Assembly (NCBI RefSeq): GCF_021246445.1
Contig: NZ_JAJQXW010000001.1
Coordinates: 62,001-126,000, forward strand
DNA length: 64,000 bases
Direction of reading: 5' to 3'
Origin: Rhabdothermincola salaria
GTDB lineage: Bacteria > Actinomycetota > Acidimicrobiia > Acidimicrobiales > Acidimicrobilacustridaceae
Notes under the pieces: generated by a model
The model's input: only the letters and a program-made list of their open reading frames with translations
What the model was told of the DNA's origin: nothing
The model's database searches: none
Translations under genes and position numbers: made by a program
Shown here: piece after piece, positions 41,676 to 50,130 of the stretch
How positions within the stretch are numbered: the stretch's first letter is position 1
Layout: every line of letters starts with the position of its first letter

Positions 41676-42620
41676 ATGCACGCCGTCACCATCGTCGACC
41701 AGCGCCCCGAGTGGCGCCAGCACCCTGACCCCCGGCCCGGCCACGGCGAGGTCCTGGTCCGGGTGCGCGCCGCCGGCCTCAACGGCGCCGACCGCATCCA
41801 GCTGGCCGGGCTCTACCCGGCGCCGGCCGGCTCTCCCCCCGACATCCTCGGGCTCGAGCTGGCCGGTGAGGTGGCCGCCGTCGGGTCGGGGGTCACCCGA
41901 TGGCACGAGGGCGACCGGGTCATGGCCGTGGTCGGCGGTGGCGGTCAGGCCGAGCTGGCGGTGGTGCACGAGCGGCACCTGCTCCCCGTCCCGGACGGCC
42001 TGTCGTGGGCCGAAGCGGGCGGCTTCCCCGAGGTCTTCGCTACTGCTCACGACGCGCTGTTCACCCAGTGCCACCTGGGAATGGGTGAGCGGATGTGCGT
42101 GCACGGTGCGGCGGGAGGCGTCGGCATCGCCGGAGTCCAGCTGGCGGTGGCGGCCGGCGCCTCGGTGGTGGCGACCGTCCGCGATCCGGCCCGCCGGGCC
42201 GACGTCGCCGCGCTCGGCGCGACCGCCGTGGCCCCCGACGGCTTCGTCGACCACGGGCCCTACGACGTGGTGCTCGAGCTGGTCGGTGCCCCCAACATGG
42301 CCGCCAACCTGCGGGCGCTCGCCGGGGGTGGGCGGATCTCGGTCATCGGCATCGGCGCCGGGGCCAAGGCCGAGGTGAACCTCGGGGCCCTGATGACCCG
42401 GCGAGGACGCATCCACGGGTCCACGCTGCGCGCCCGTTCGCTGGAGGACAAGGCTCTGGCCGCCCGGCAGGTCGAGGCCCACGTGTTGCCGCTGCTGGAC
42501 GCAGGGACGGTCCGGGTTCCGGTGGCGGCCACCTACCCGATGGCCGACGCCGCCGCTGCGCTCGAGCGCTTCGCAGCCGGCGGCAAGTTCGGCAAGATCG
42601 TGCTCCTGGCGCCCGACTGA
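41676..42620 (+). CDS. Quinone oxidoreductase-like MDR protein
   Basis: A 314-residue medium-chain reductase of the zinc-free quinone oxidoreductase type. Domains: GroES-like N-terminal part (HGEVLVRVRAAGLNGADRIQLAGLYP; DILGLELAGEVAAVGSGV), then the Rossmann fold with HGAAGGVGIAGVQLAVAAGA and a C-terminal PMADAAAALERFAAGGKFGKIV. The zinc-binding cysteines of alcohol dehydrogenases are absent. It uses NADPH to reduce quinones or enals. The ATG is at 41676. Confidence 0.9.
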   Translation: MHAVTIVDQRPEWRQHPDPRPGHGEVLVRVRAAGLNGADRIQLAGLYPAPAGSPPDILGLELAGEVAAVGSGVTRWHEGDRVMAVVGGGGQAELAVVHERHLLPVPDGLSWAEAGGFPEVFATAHDALFTQCHLGMGERMCVHGAAGGVGIAGVQLAVAAGASVVATVRDPARRADVAALGATAVAPDGFVDHGPYDVVLELVGAPNMAANLRALAGGGRISVIGIGAGAKAEVNLGALMTRRGRIHGSTLRARSLEDKALAARQVEAHVLPLLDAGTVRVPVAATYPMADAAAALERFAAGGKFGKIVLLAPD

Positions 42621-42665
42621 GCAGGTCACGGGCCGCTTCGGCGGTCATGGGCGGATTCACACCTG

Positions 42666-42709
42666 GTTCTCACCTTGGCCCGGCGGAGTCCTTACCGCCG
42701 GACGAGAAC
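42666..42709 (+). other. Nested inverted repeat between quinone reductase and secreted protein genes
   Basis: gttctc (42666-42671) pairs with gagaac (42704-42709) and, inside, ccggcgg (42680-42686) pairs with ccgccgg (42695-42701) around an 8-nt loop. It is 46 bp after one stop and 56 bp before the next ATG. It could be a terminator of the reductase gene or an operator/leader element of the secreted-protein gene. Confidence 0.45.
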
Positions 42710-42764
42710 GTGGGGGTGTCCCGAGAAGGACAGCACCCGTCCACCCACCAAGGGAGCAGACCCC

Positions 42765-43364
42765 ATGCGCAAGCAACTCGCCACCATCGGCCTCGCCGCC
42801 ACCCTCGTCGCCGGTGGCGCCGGCGCCCTCGCCCTGGTCGGCCCAGGCGTCTCGTTCGCCCAGGAAGCCACCGACGAGGGAACAGGCACCGTCGACGAGA
42901 GCGTCGAGCGCGACGGCCGCCTGACCGACGCCCTCCAGCCCCTGCTCGACGACGGCACCCTGACCCAGGACCAGCTCGACGCCGTGGTCGACACCCTCCG
43001 CGAGGCCCTGCCTCGTGGCGGCCACGGTCCCGGCATGCGAGGCGGCCCCGGCCTCGACGCCGCGGCCGAAGTCCTGGGGGTCTCCGTCGAGGACCTCCGC
43101 ACGGCGCGGCGCGACGGCCAGTCCATCGCCGACCTCGCCGTCGCCAACGGCGTGGACGTTCAGGTCGTCGTCGACGCCCTCGTGGCCGAGGCCCGGTCCC
43201 ACATGGCCGACAAGGTCGACGAGGGCGACCTGACCCAGGAAGAGGCCGACGAGCGCCTCGCCGCCGTCACCGAGCGGATCAGCGCCATGGTCAACGGAGA
43301 GCGCCCGGAGGGCGCTCCCGAGGGCGGTCCGCGCCAGCGCATGCAGGAGCGCTTCGGCTCCTGA
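42765..43364 (+). CDS. Secreted helical protein with repeated D-x-LTQ-type motifs
   Basis: A 199-residue protein with a signal peptide (MRKQLATIGLAATLVAGGAG, likely cleaved after VSFA). The mature part is acidic and helical. The stretches DDGTLTQDQLDAVVDTLREA and EGDLTQEEADERLAAVTERI are related repeats, like those in secreted proteins of unknown function with LTQ-E-Q-A helices; between them AAAEVLGVSVEDLRTARRDG resembles a LysM-like or helix-turn region. A clear ribosome site (GGGAG) precedes the ATG. No catalytic motif is visible. Confidence 0.78.
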   Translation: MRKQLATIGLAATLVAGGAGALALVGPGVSFAQEATDEGTGTVDESVERDGRLTDALQPLLDDGTLTQDQLDAVVDTLREALPRGGHGPGMRGGPGLDAAAEVLGVSVEDLRTARRDGQSIADLAVANGVDVQVVVDALVAEARSHMADKVDEGDLTQEEADERLAAVTERISAMVNGERPEGAPEGGPRQRMQERFGS

Positions 43365-43410
43365 GACCAGGGTCCGGTCGGTGCTGTCGGCCGGCCCGGA
43401 CGCCTCCTTT

Positions 43411-43454
43411 CCACCGCTCCCGGTCGGCCCCGTCGACACCCCCGGGAGCGGTGG
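43411..43454 (+). terminator. Hairpin after the secreted-protein gene
   Basis: A perfect 13-bp stem (43411-43423 with 43442-43454; ccaccgctcccgg and its complement) around an 18-nt loop, 47 bp after the stop. It probably ends transcription before surE; no U tract. Confidence 0.7.
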
Positions 43455-43489
43455 CGGCGCGCCGGTTCCGCCCCGGTAGGGTCACGGCC

Positions 43490-44398
43490 ATGGCTCGACT
43501 GCTGGTGACCAACGACGACGGCATCCACGGTCCGGGGCTCCATGCCCTCGCCCGAGCGCTCGAAGCCGACGGCCACGACGTCGTCGTGGTCGCCCCCGAC
43601 TACGACGCCAGCGGCACCTCGGCGTCGTTGGGGCGCTTCGATCTGCGCGGGCACCTTCCCGTGCAGCAGGCGGAGCTGCCCGGGGCCCCCGGCATCGAAG
43701 CCTGGGCCCTCGCCGGTCCGCCGGCCATGTGCGTGCTGGCCGCCGTGCTCGGCGGTTTCGGTGGCCCCGAGCCCGAGGCCATCGTGTCGGGCATCAACGC
43801 CGGGGCCAACACCGGTCGGGCCATCCTGCACTCGGGCACGGTCGGTGCCGCCCTCACCGCCCAGAACTTCGGCTACCGGGGTCTGGCCGTGAGCCTGGCC
43901 GAACGTGATGACGACGAGTGGGAGTGGGACTGTGCGTCGCACCTGGCCGTCGAGGTCACCCGCCGTCTGCTCGAGGCCCCGCTGCGCGCCACCCTCAACC
44001 TCAACGTGCCGGCGGTGCCCTCCGGGGTCACCCCGCCGCTGCGGTGGGCCCGGCTGGCGTCGTTCGGCACCGTGCGCTCGTCGATGACAGGTGCCGAGGA
44101 GGGGGCGTTGCAGTTCGAGCTCGTCGCCGTCGACCAGGAGCTGCGCCACGACACCGACACGGCGATGATCCGTGAGGGCATCGCCACGCTCACCGCACTC
44201 GGCGGCCTGGCGGAGGTGTGGGCCTCACCGCCGGACGGTCCGGCCGACGCCGCCGACGCCGACCCCGGCGGGGTCACGGGTCCCACCGGTGGACTGCACG
44301 TCGAGGCCCACGCCGCTCCCGGTGACGACCTCTCACCGGCGCACCTGTTCGCTGACCCCGAGGTCGCCGACCACCTCCATCCGCGACGCCCGGACTGA
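43490..44398 (+). CDS. surE: 5'-nucleotidase SurE
   Basis: A 302-residue SurE phosphatase: LVTNDDGIHGPGL with the metal-binding Asp pair at the N-terminus, VVAPDYDASGTSASL, VSGINAGANTGRAILHSGTVGAA with Asn ligand, and the later LNLNVPAVPSG. SurE removes phosphate from nucleoside monophosphates and short polyphosphate; in E. coli it supports stationary-phase survival. The C-terminal extension of about 45 residues (DGPADAADADPGG) is low complexity. ATG at 43490. Confidence 0.94.
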   Translation: MARLLVTNDDGIHGPGLHALARALEADGHDVVVVAPDYDASGTSASLGRFDLRGHLPVQQAELPGAPGIEAWALAGPPAMCVLAAVLGGFGGPEPEAIVSGINAGANTGRAILHSGTVGAALTAQNFGYRGLAVSLAERDDDEWEWDCASHLAVEVTRRLLEAPLRATLNLNVPAVPSGVTPPLRWARLASFGTVRSSMTGAEEGALQFELVAVDQELRHDTDTAMIREGIATLTALGGLAEVWASPPDGPADAADADPGGVTGPTGGLHVEAHAAPGDDLSPAHLFADPEVADHLHPRRPD

Positions 44399-44446
44399 GC
44401 GCGCCCCTGCCTGGCGGGTCGGCGGCGGGGTGGGCCCGCGGGTCGG

Positions 44447-44635
44447 TCAGTTGCCCGAAGGGGCCGGCTCGGTGGTGGTCAGCGGTGCGGGCGCAGGGTC
44501 CTCGAAGGACTCCTCGCAGGACTGCGCCCCGACGAACACCAGCAGCAGACCCACCACCAGACCGCCCAGGGCCATGCCGATGCGGACCGGGGCGGGGACA
44601 TGGGCGAGCGGCGGGCGCCGGCGGGGGGTGGCCAT
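44447..44635 (-). CDS. Small membrane protein, unknown
   Basis: A 62-residue protein: basic N-terminus (MATPRRRPPLAHVPAPVRIG), one helix (MALGGLVVGLLLVFVGAQSC), then a Thr/Pro/Glu-rich tail (TTTEPAPSGN) that would face outwards. It is convergent with surE, 48 bp apart, and has an ATG start. It resembles other small actinobacterial envelope proteins but no family is recognised. Confidence 0.6.
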   Translation of the reverse strand: MATPRRRPPLAHVPAPVRIGMALGGLVVGLLLVFVGAQSCEESFEDPAPAPLTTTEPAPSGN

Positions 44636-44701
44636 CAGTCGAGGACGCTACCGCCAACACGGTCGGGTGCCGCGGCCACGGGCGCTAACGTGGGTCGGCC
44701 G

Positions 44702-44773
44702 GGCGGCGTGGCCGAGTGGCTGAGGCAAGGGCCTGCAAAGCCCTGTACGTGGGTTCGATTCCCACCGCCGCCT
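44702..44773 (+). tRNA. tRNA-Cys (anticodon GCA)
   Basis: Acceptor ggcggcg pairs with cgccgcc; D-arm ggccgagtggctgaggc; anticodon loop ctGCAaa in an agggcc stem context; T-arm gtgggttcgattcccac; discriminator t, as expected for tRNA-Cys. CCA is not encoded (ccg follows). 72 nt. Confidence 0.93.
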
Positions 44774-44776
44774 CCG

Positions 44777-44810
44777 AGGGCCTGACCAACGCACGACGTG
44801 GTCAGGCCCT
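44777..44810 (+). terminator. Terminator hairpin after tRNA-Cys
   Basis: A perfect 12-bp stem, agggcctgacca (44777-44788) with tggtcaggccct (44799-44810), 10-nt loop, followed by cttcg. It starts 3 nt after the tRNA. Confidence 0.85.
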
Positions 44811-44909
44811 CTTCGCGCCCAGGGGTCCAGCCTCCGGGTGGCGCCAGCCCCTACCCTCGTCGCCGGGCCGAGCCGGACCTGGACCGGCGCCGAGAAGGGG
44901 ATGCGAGCC

Positions 44910-45407
44910 ATGTCGAACGTGCCACCGCCGGACGAGCCGACGCAGCCGGTGCCACCGGTCGAGGGCGGTCCGCCTCCCGAGTCGACACCGCCCGATGCGG
45001 CGTCGGCCCCCACCGAAGCCGTCCCGGCGGCCGAACCGCCTCCCACCCAGGCGATGCCCCCCGTCCCGCCACCCTCCGGTCCTCCCCCCGGGCAGCCCCC
45101 GACCGGGCCGCCGCCATCGGGCGGTGGGAGCAACACGGCGTTGTGGATCGTGGTGGGCATCCTGGCCGTGATCGTGGTGATCATCGTGGGGATCGGCATC
45201 GGCATGGCCATCTCGGGCGACGACTCGCCCACGACCACCACCACCACGTCGTCGTCGACCACGTCGTCGTCCACCACGACCACGACGACGCGTCCGACCA
45301 CCACCACCAGGCCGCCGACCACCACGACCACCGCCCCCACGACCACGACCACCGCCCCCACCACGACGACCACCGAGCCCCCGACGACGACGACAGAGGC
45401 GCCATAG
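44910..45407 (+). CDS. Pro-rich single-pass membrane protein with Thr-rich outer domain
   Basis: A 165-residue protein: Pro/Glu-rich N-terminal 80 residues (MSNVPPPDEPTQPVPP), one long helix (ALWIVVGILAVIVVIIVGIG), then about 60 residues almost only Thr, Ser and Pro. The N-terminus is probably cytoplasmic and the Thr-rich part outside, where it might be glycosylated. GAAGGGG precedes; ATG codons at 44901 and 44910 are both possible. Unknown function; similar architectures are common in actinobacterial envelopes. Confidence 0.7.
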   Translation: MSNVPPPDEPTQPVPPVEGGPPPESTPPDAASAPTEAVPAAEPPPTQAMPPVPPPSGPPPGQPPTGPPPSGGGSNTALWIVVGILAVIVVIIVGIGIGMAISGDDSPTTTTTTSSSTTSSSTTTTTTRPTTTTRPPTTTTTAPTTTTTAPTTTTTEPPTTTTEAP

Positions 45408-45468
45408 CGCGCGCCCGACCGGGGCGGCGACGGGGAGGGCATCCCGCCCGCCCCCGGTGCTGTGAGGG

Positions 45469-46500
45469 TCAGCCGCGCCCGCCGCGCCCGCCGCGCCCGC
45501 CGCGCCCGCCGCGGCGCCAGCGCGGGTCGAGGTGCAGGACGGCGTCGGCCAGCCGGGCGCCGATCACCACGTCGAACCCCTTGGCCACGCGGGCCGGCGC
45601 CGCTCGGCCGGTGATGCGGTGCGCGGCGCGGCCGATGGGGAGCCAGGCGTAGGTGCGATGCACCTCCGGGTAGCCCCACGTGAAGCAGCGGTCCGCGTCG
45701 TCGAGGTGGTGCACGTCGTTGAAGTGCCGCCGCGACGAACGGACCCAGCTCGGTGACCACCGGCCCAGGAAGAAGCTCAGGTCGCTCGGCCGGAGCCGTT
45801 CGGGGATCGGGTAGCCCACGACAGAGGCCGGCTCCAGCCAGACCGAGCCGCCGGCGTCGTGGATGCGCAGAGCCAGGTCGAGGTGCTCGCCCTGGGCGAG
45901 CATGCGCCCGTCCGGTCCGCCCAGGTCCTCGAGGCGGGCGCGGTCGAAGAGGGCGGTGTGGAACTCGAACAGCTCGACGGGTTCGGTCTCGAGGTGGTCG
46001 ACGGCCTCGAGTGGGTCACCCAGGTGGCGGTGCGACTCCTGGAGGCTGCGCCGGCCGTCGGCCTCCACTCGCACGTGGCAGTCGCCCCCGGCATCGTGGA
46101 CGGTTGTGCCGTGGCGGTCCGTCTGCAGCACCAGCGGGCGCACCACCCAGGCGTCGTGCTCGACGGCGGCGTGCACGAGAGGTTCCAGCCAGCCCGGTCG
46201 GGGCAGGACGTCGTTGTCGAGGAGCACGACGAAACGGGTGGCGACCGACCTGAGGCCGATGCGCCGAGCGACGTTGGGGGCCAGGTGGCGCGCCGGCCCG
46301 ACGAGCTGGAGGCGATCACCCGCGATGGCCTCCGCCTCGGCCTCGACCCGTGCCGGCATGCCGCCCCGCACGACGACGATCGAGACACTGTCGGGAGTGG
46401 TGTCGACGAGCGCCCGCAGGGTCGCCGCAGTCGATGAGTAGCGCTCGCGGGGCACGACCACCAGCGTGACGGTGGACGAGAGGTCGGTGGTGCCCGTCAT
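45469..46500 (-). CDS. Family 2 glycosyltransferase
   Basis: A 343-residue GT-A fold enzyme: TVTLVVVPRERYSSTAATLRAL opens the nucleotide-sugar domain, FVVLLDNDVLPRPGWLEPL contains the D-x-D metal motif (DND), and AQGEHLDLALRIHDAGGSVW is the acceptor-side acidic motif. The C-terminus is a run of Arg-Gly-Gly repeats coded by tandem 9-bp DNA repeats. The start (ATG 46500) overlaps the stop of the upstream HD-like gene by 4 bp. It probably adds a sugar to an envelope polymer or lipid; donor and acceptor unknown. Confidence 0.88.
   Translation of the reverse strand: MTGTTDLSSTVTLVVVPRERYSSTAATLRALVDTTPDSVSIVVVRGGMPARVEAEAEAIAGDRLQLVGPARHLAPNVARRIGLRSVATRFVVLLDNDVLPRPGWLEPLVHAAVEHDAWVVRPLVLQTDRHGTTVHDAGGDCHVRVEADGRRSLQESHRHLGDPLEAVDHLETEPVELFEFHTALFDRARLEDLGGPDGRMLAQGEHLDLALRIHDAGGSVWLEPASVVGYPIPERLRPSDLSFFLGRWSPSWVRSSRRHFNDVHHLDDADRCFTWGYPEVHRTYAWLPIGRAAHRITGRAAPARVAKGFDVVIGARLADAVLHLDPRWRRGGRGGRGGRGGRG
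45473..45508 (-). repeat. Four tandem 9-bp repeats at the end of the glycosyltransferase gene
   Basis: The unit ccgcgcccg occurs four times without change and encodes the Gly-Gly-Arg tail of the glycosyltransferase. Length changes by slippage would alter only this tail. Confidence 0.9.
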
Positions 46501-47300
46501 CGCGGTCGCGGTCGGGGGAGGCGGCGGCGGGCCCGGCCGGCCAGGCCGTGGACTCGTCGTCGGAGGTGTCGAGCCGTGTCCTCGGCGACGCGGCGCGTCC
46601 GCCACCTCGCCGAGGCCGGCAGCTGGACGCGAGATCGTCCTCGGCCCACCACGAGCTCGGGCGGCGGCGGCGGGGGATCGCCCACGAGGGTCTCGCGGGC
46701 GACAGCGACGAATGCCGGGGTGGTCAGGGCTTCGGCCAGGCTCATCAGCTCGTCGTGGGTCCCGCGATCGTGGGTGGGGTGGGAGAGCTTGCCCGAGATG
46801 CGCAGCGCCCCGTGCAGGCTGTCGTCGACCTCGTTGGCCACGCGGACCACGATCGCCTGGCGATCGAGCCAGGTGAGGACGGCGAGCTCGGTTCGGCACC
46901 GGCGAGCGATCTCGGGGCTCCACCCCAGCGTGTGGTAGCGGTGCACGATGGCCTCGGCCCTCGCCCCGACCGTGTGGCGCAGGTCGCGGCGGTGCCGGTG
47001 GTCCGCCCCTCGGCGGCTGTCGCCGAAGTCGCCTTGGTCATAGGCGGCATGGACGAGGGCGGCGGCCACCGTGTCGGCCGGCGCCCCGGCGATCAGCGTG
47101 CCCGACGCCGTGCCGATCAGGTGGTCGAGGAAGGGCTTTCCCTCGGGTCGTTCGGCGCCGGCGAAGAGCAGGCTCGCCCGGTCGAAGGCGGCCCGGATGA
47201 CGGCCAGCTGCGACGGGTCGAAGTCGGCCTCTCCCAGCTGGCAGACCATCTGGGGCCAGGTCTGGGCGATGTCAGCCATCGATGGGTTCCAGGGTCCCAT
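46497..47300 (-). CDS. HD-like (DUF6817-type) protein
   Basis: A 267-residue protein. KPFLDHLIGTASGTLIAGAP and VAAALVHAAYDQGDFGD show the His-Asp spacing of a divergent HD domain, similar to DUF6817 proteins; later VGARAEAIVHRYHTLGW continues the helical bundle. Its C-terminal 60 residues are basic (RRVAEDTARHLRRRVHGLAG). Start ATG at 47298-47300; ATG 47277-47279 is an alternative. It is coupled by 4 bp to the glycosyltransferase downstream and follows the deacetylase gene by 25 bp, so all three form one operon. Function unknown. Confidence 0.7.
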   Translation of the reverse strand: MGPWNPSMADIAQTWPQMVCQLGEADFDPSQLAVIRAAFDRASLLFAGAERPEGKPFLDHLIGTASGTLIAGAPADTVAAALVHAAYDQGDFGDSRRGADHRHRRDLRHTVGARAEAIVHRYHTLGWSPEIARRCRTELAVLTWLDRQAIVVRVANEVDDSLHGALRISGKLSHPTHDRGTHDELMSLAEALTTPAFVAVARETLVGDPPPPPPELVVGRGRSRVQLPASARWRTRRVAEDTARHLRRRVHGLAGRARRRLPRPRPR

Positions 47301-47325
47301 GGCCGCGCCGGGGACGGGCCCAGGC

Positions 47326-48156
47326 TCAGATGTAGTCCTCGAGGCGGGCGATGCGCAGGCCGGCGGCGTCGGCCATGGCCGTGATGGCCTCGAGGTTGGC
47401 CCGCAGGTCGGGCTTGAAGTGGGTGAGGATGATGTCACCCGGCTCCAGCGTGGGCTTCTGGAGCGTCACCACCCCGTCGTCGATGACGCCCATCCACATC
47501 ACGACGGCCTTCTGACCGCATCCCGCCGACACCTGCTTGGTCGTCTCGTTCGACGCACCGTAGGGAGGACGGACCAGGTAGCCCCGCTGGCCGTAGGTCT
47601 GGTCGAGGAGGTCGGCCATGCCGCAGATCTCGCTGCGTTGGCCGTCGGCGCCGAGGGTGGTGAGGTTGGCGTGGCTGCGGGTGTGGGTGTGGACCTTGTT
47701 GCCCAGGTCGATGAGCCGCTGGAAGTACTCGGGGTGGGTGCGCACCGGCGGATCGTTCAGGAACATCGACACGGGCATGCCGGTCTGCTCGATGTACTGG
47801 AGGGCCGGCTCGTCGGCCACGTTGCCATCGTCGATGGTGATGAAGATGACCGGATCGGTGGTGTCGACCGAGTGGATGAGCGGCACGCCTGCCGGATCGC
47901 TGGGCAAGGGTGCGACGGCCGTGGGCGGTGCCGAGGTGGTGGTGGTGGGTGGCTCGGTGACGGGCACGGTGGTGGTGGTCGTCTCGGCGACCTGCGCCGT
48001 GGTGTCGACCGGCACGGTGCCGTCGTCGGTGCGGACGTCGTTGCCGGTGGCCGCCTCGGAACGGCCGATCGCGCCGCTGGCGAGGACCACGACGCCGGCC
48101 AGGAAGACCACGGCCAAGATGATGGCGGCGCGTTGGCGAGTGGTGGAGGTGGTCAC
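47326..48156 (-). CDS. Polysaccharide deacetylase (NodB-like), membrane-anchored
   Basis: A 276-residue protein: an N-terminal signal anchor (AAIILAVVFLAGVVVLASGA), a Thr/Pro-rich linker, and a NodB homology domain from about 90. Motifs: VIFITIDDGNV (the two Asp), HTHTRSHANL (H-x3-H metal site), YLVRPPYGASNE, and LTHFKPDLRANLEAI near the end. It would remove acetyl groups from N-acetyl sugars of the wall or an exopolysaccharide outside the cell. GTG at 48154-48156. It sits upstream of the HD-like and GT2 genes, supporting an envelope-glycan role for the cluster. Confidence 0.9.
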   Translation of the reverse strand: MTTSTTRQRAAIILAVVFLAGVVVLASGAIGRSEAATGNDVRTDDGTVPVDTTAQVAETTTTTVPVTEPPTTTTSAPPTAVAPLPSDPAGVPLIHSVDTTDPVIFITIDDGNVADEPALQYIEQTGMPVSMFLNDPPVRTHPEYFQRLIDLGNKVHTHTRSHANLTTLGADGQRSEICGMADLLDQTYGQRGYLVRPPYGASNETTKQVSAGCGQKAVVMWMGVIDDGVVTLQKPTLEPGDIILTHFKPDLRANLEAITAMADAAGLRIARLEDYI

Positions 48157-48163
48157 GCGGAGG

Positions 48164-48538
48164 TCAGTCCAGTTCTGGAGCGGCGAGGGCGCCGAGCACG
48201 GCCGCAGGGCCGGCGGTGAGTACGGTGAGCAGCACCCGGCGGGTGCCGAGCGTCGGCCAGGCCAGGGTGGCTCCGATGGCATCCGACGCATCGCCGACCG
48301 CCGACATCGCCGCCCAGGGACGCACGGACGTGCCCTGATCGAGTGCGTGAAGCGTACCGGCTGCGAGCGCCAGGTCGCGTGCACCCAGCCCGCGCAGCGC
48401 CACGCGGACCCGTCGGTCGGCCGCCACGTCGCCGAGCCAGCGCCGGCCCATGGCACCGGGGGCGATCACGAGGGCGAGCCCCACGACGGCCCGCGCTGCG
48501 GCGAGCACCCTGACGACCTGGCGATGATCCATCCCCAT
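48164..48538 (-). CDS. Small membrane protein with about three to four helices
   Basis: A 124-residue hydrophobic protein: AAARAVVGLALVIAPGAMG, GARDLALAAGTLHAL, AAMSAVGDASDAIGATLAW and VLLTVLTAGPAAVLGALAA are membrane-like. The layout resembles small DUF4267-type membrane proteins, but I am not sure of the family. It lies 7 bp upstream of the deacetylase and is likely in the same operon. ATG at 48536-48538. Confidence 0.7.
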   Translation of the reverse strand: MGMDHRQVVRVLAAARAVVGLALVIAPGAMGRRWLGDVAADRRVRVALRGLGARDLALAAGTLHALDQGTSVRPWAAMSAVGDASDAIGATLAWPTLGTRRVLLTVLTAGPAAVLGALAAPELD

Positions 48539-48686
48539 GTTCTAGGCGTTCGGGCCCTCCGGCGCCCATCGGGTGGGTGCGTGGTCGTGGTGTCGGCGGG
48601 CCCCCTGCCCCCTGCCGGGTTCCCTGGCCCGCCGCCCCGACTGCTATGGTCATCTGCCTGTCGGGCCCCGCGTCCGGCGCCTGAGC

Positions 48687-48763
48687 GGACCCGTAGCTCA
48701 GTTGGCTAGAGCGCTTCCTCGACACGGAAGAGGTCGCTGGTTCGAGTCCAGTCGGGTCCACCA
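48687..48763 (+). tRNA. tRNA-Val (anticodon GAC)
   Basis: Acceptor ggacccg pairs with cgggtcc; D-arm agctcagttggctagagc; anticodon stem cttcc/ggaag around loop tcGACac; T-arm ctggttcgagtccag; discriminator a and encoded CCA. 77 nt. Confidence 0.95.
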
Positions 48764-48769
48764 CCTGAT

Positions 48770-48796
48770 CGAAGGCGCCCCTCGAGGGCGCCTTCG
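48770..48796 (+). terminator. Terminator hairpin after tRNA-Val
   Basis: A perfect 11-bp stem, cgaaggcgccc (48770-48780) with gggcgccttcg (48786-48796), 5-nt loop, 6 nt after the tRNA. Confidence 0.85.
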
Positions 48797-48967
48797 TCGC
48801 GTGGTCGGAGTGCGGAGCCGGGGTCAGCGCGCGCCTGGGGCCCTGGTGCGGCGGGGACGTCGGGCGGGGGACCCCTCGCCTAGGGTCGCGCTCGCACACC
48901 ACGCCACCGCGCCCCTCCGGCAGCTGTCGCCGGCTGGGGGCCCGATCGTCCTTGGGGGACTTCTCAG

Positions 48968-50095
48968 ATGCTGACGCCGTTCGACGACTTCCCGATCCAC
49001 CAGACCCCGGAGCCCATCGCCCAGACGGTCAGCGCCGATCCGAACCACTACGACCGGTACTTCTTCGACGGCTTCGACCAGGACGGGCGCTTCTTCATCG
49101 GTGGCGCCATGGGCCACTACCCCAACCGGGGGGTGATCGACGCCGCCTTCAGCATCGTGATCGACGGGGTGCAGCACTCGGTGTTCGCGTCGGGGCTGAT
49201 GTCCTTCGACCGGGCCACCACGGTCGGTCCCGTCACCATCGAGGTGCTCGAACCGCTGCGGGCCATCCGTTTCACCGTCGCCGCCAACGAGCACGGACCC
49301 AGCTGCGACCTGGTCTTCCGCGCCCGCACCGCAGCCATCGAGGAGCCCAAGCAGCGCATCGTGCGCAACAGCGTGCCGATCATGGACTACACCCGCCTCA
49401 CGCAGTGGGGCACCTGGGAGGGCACCGTCGACGTCGACGGCACCACCGTCGACGTGGCTCCCGAGTCCACCTTCGGCGTGCGGGACCGTTCGTGGGGTGT
49501 GCGCGGCGTGGGCGACCAGGTCGCCACCAACTTCCCGGGAGGGGCCCCGCAGGTCTTCTGGCTCTGGGCCCCGCTGCACTTCGAGGACCGCTGCACCCAC
49601 CTGGCCATGTTCGAACGGGCCGACGGCACCCGCTGGATGGAGTCGGCCCTCATCGTCCCCACCCTGGCCGGACCCGACGCCCCGACCTGGGGGGATGTCA
49701 CCGAACCCACCGAGGTCGGCGACATCACCTACGACATCGACTGGATCCCGGGCACCCGCGAGATGGCGTCGGCCCGCCTCGGGTTCCGCGACGCCGACGG
49801 TGTCGAGCAGGCCATCGAGTTCGAACGCCTCTTCACCTTCCGGATGCGAGGCATCGGCTACATGCACCCGCACTGGTCCCACGGCTCGCTGCACGGTGAG
49901 CTCGAGGTGGGCGGCGAGTCGGTGCGCCTCGAGGACTTCGATCCCCAGGACCCCTCGTGCATCCACATCCAGACCCTCTGCAAGGTGCGCATGGGCGACG
50001 CCGAGGGCGTCGGCATCCTCGAGCAGCTGGCCTTCGGTGAGCACGGGCCCACCGGCCTCACCGGCGTCGTGGACGGCTACCGCTCCGCCGGCTGA
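48968..50095 (+). CDS. Lipocalin-like DUF7064/DUF7065-type protein
   Basis: A 375-residue beta-rich protein. FGVRDRSWGVRGVGDQ near residue 170 is the hallmark of the DUF7064/7065 and AttH-like lipocalin group, and paired strands (RAIRFTVAANEHGPSCDLVF; QAIEFERLFTFRMRGIGYMH) suggest two barrels. Members bind or modify hydrophobic compounds such as isoprenoids; the reaction is unknown. No signal peptide, so it is probably cytoplasmic. ATG at 48968. Confidence 0.75.
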   Translation: MLTPFDDFPIHQTPEPIAQTVSADPNHYDRYFFDGFDQDGRFFIGGAMGHYPNRGVIDAAFSIVIDGVQHSVFASGLMSFDRATTVGPVTIEVLEPLRAIRFTVAANEHGPSCDLVFRARTAAIEEPKQRIVRNSVPIMDYTRLTQWGTWEGTVDVDGTTVDVAPESTFGVRDRSWGVRGVGDQVATNFPGGAPQVFWLWAPLHFEDRCTHLAMFERADGTRWMESALIVPTLAGPDAPTWGDVTEPTEVGDITYDIDWIPGTREMASARLGFRDADGVEQAIEFERLFTFRMRGIGYMHPHWSHGSLHGELEVGGESVRLEDFDPQDPSCIHIQTLCKVRMGDAEGVGILEQLAFGEHGPTGLTGVVDGYRSAG

Positions 50096-50130
50096 GCACT
50101 CCTCGGCCGGGTGGGGCCACGGCGGGCGCG

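Noticed and set aside
45473-45508. Tandem repeats as a regulatory array
   Set aside because: They encode the Gly-Gly-Arg tail of the glycosyltransferase.
37110-48763. Integration sites or mobile islands at the three tRNA genes
   Set aside because: No integrase gene and no repeated tRNA 3' ends were seen next to any of the tRNAs.
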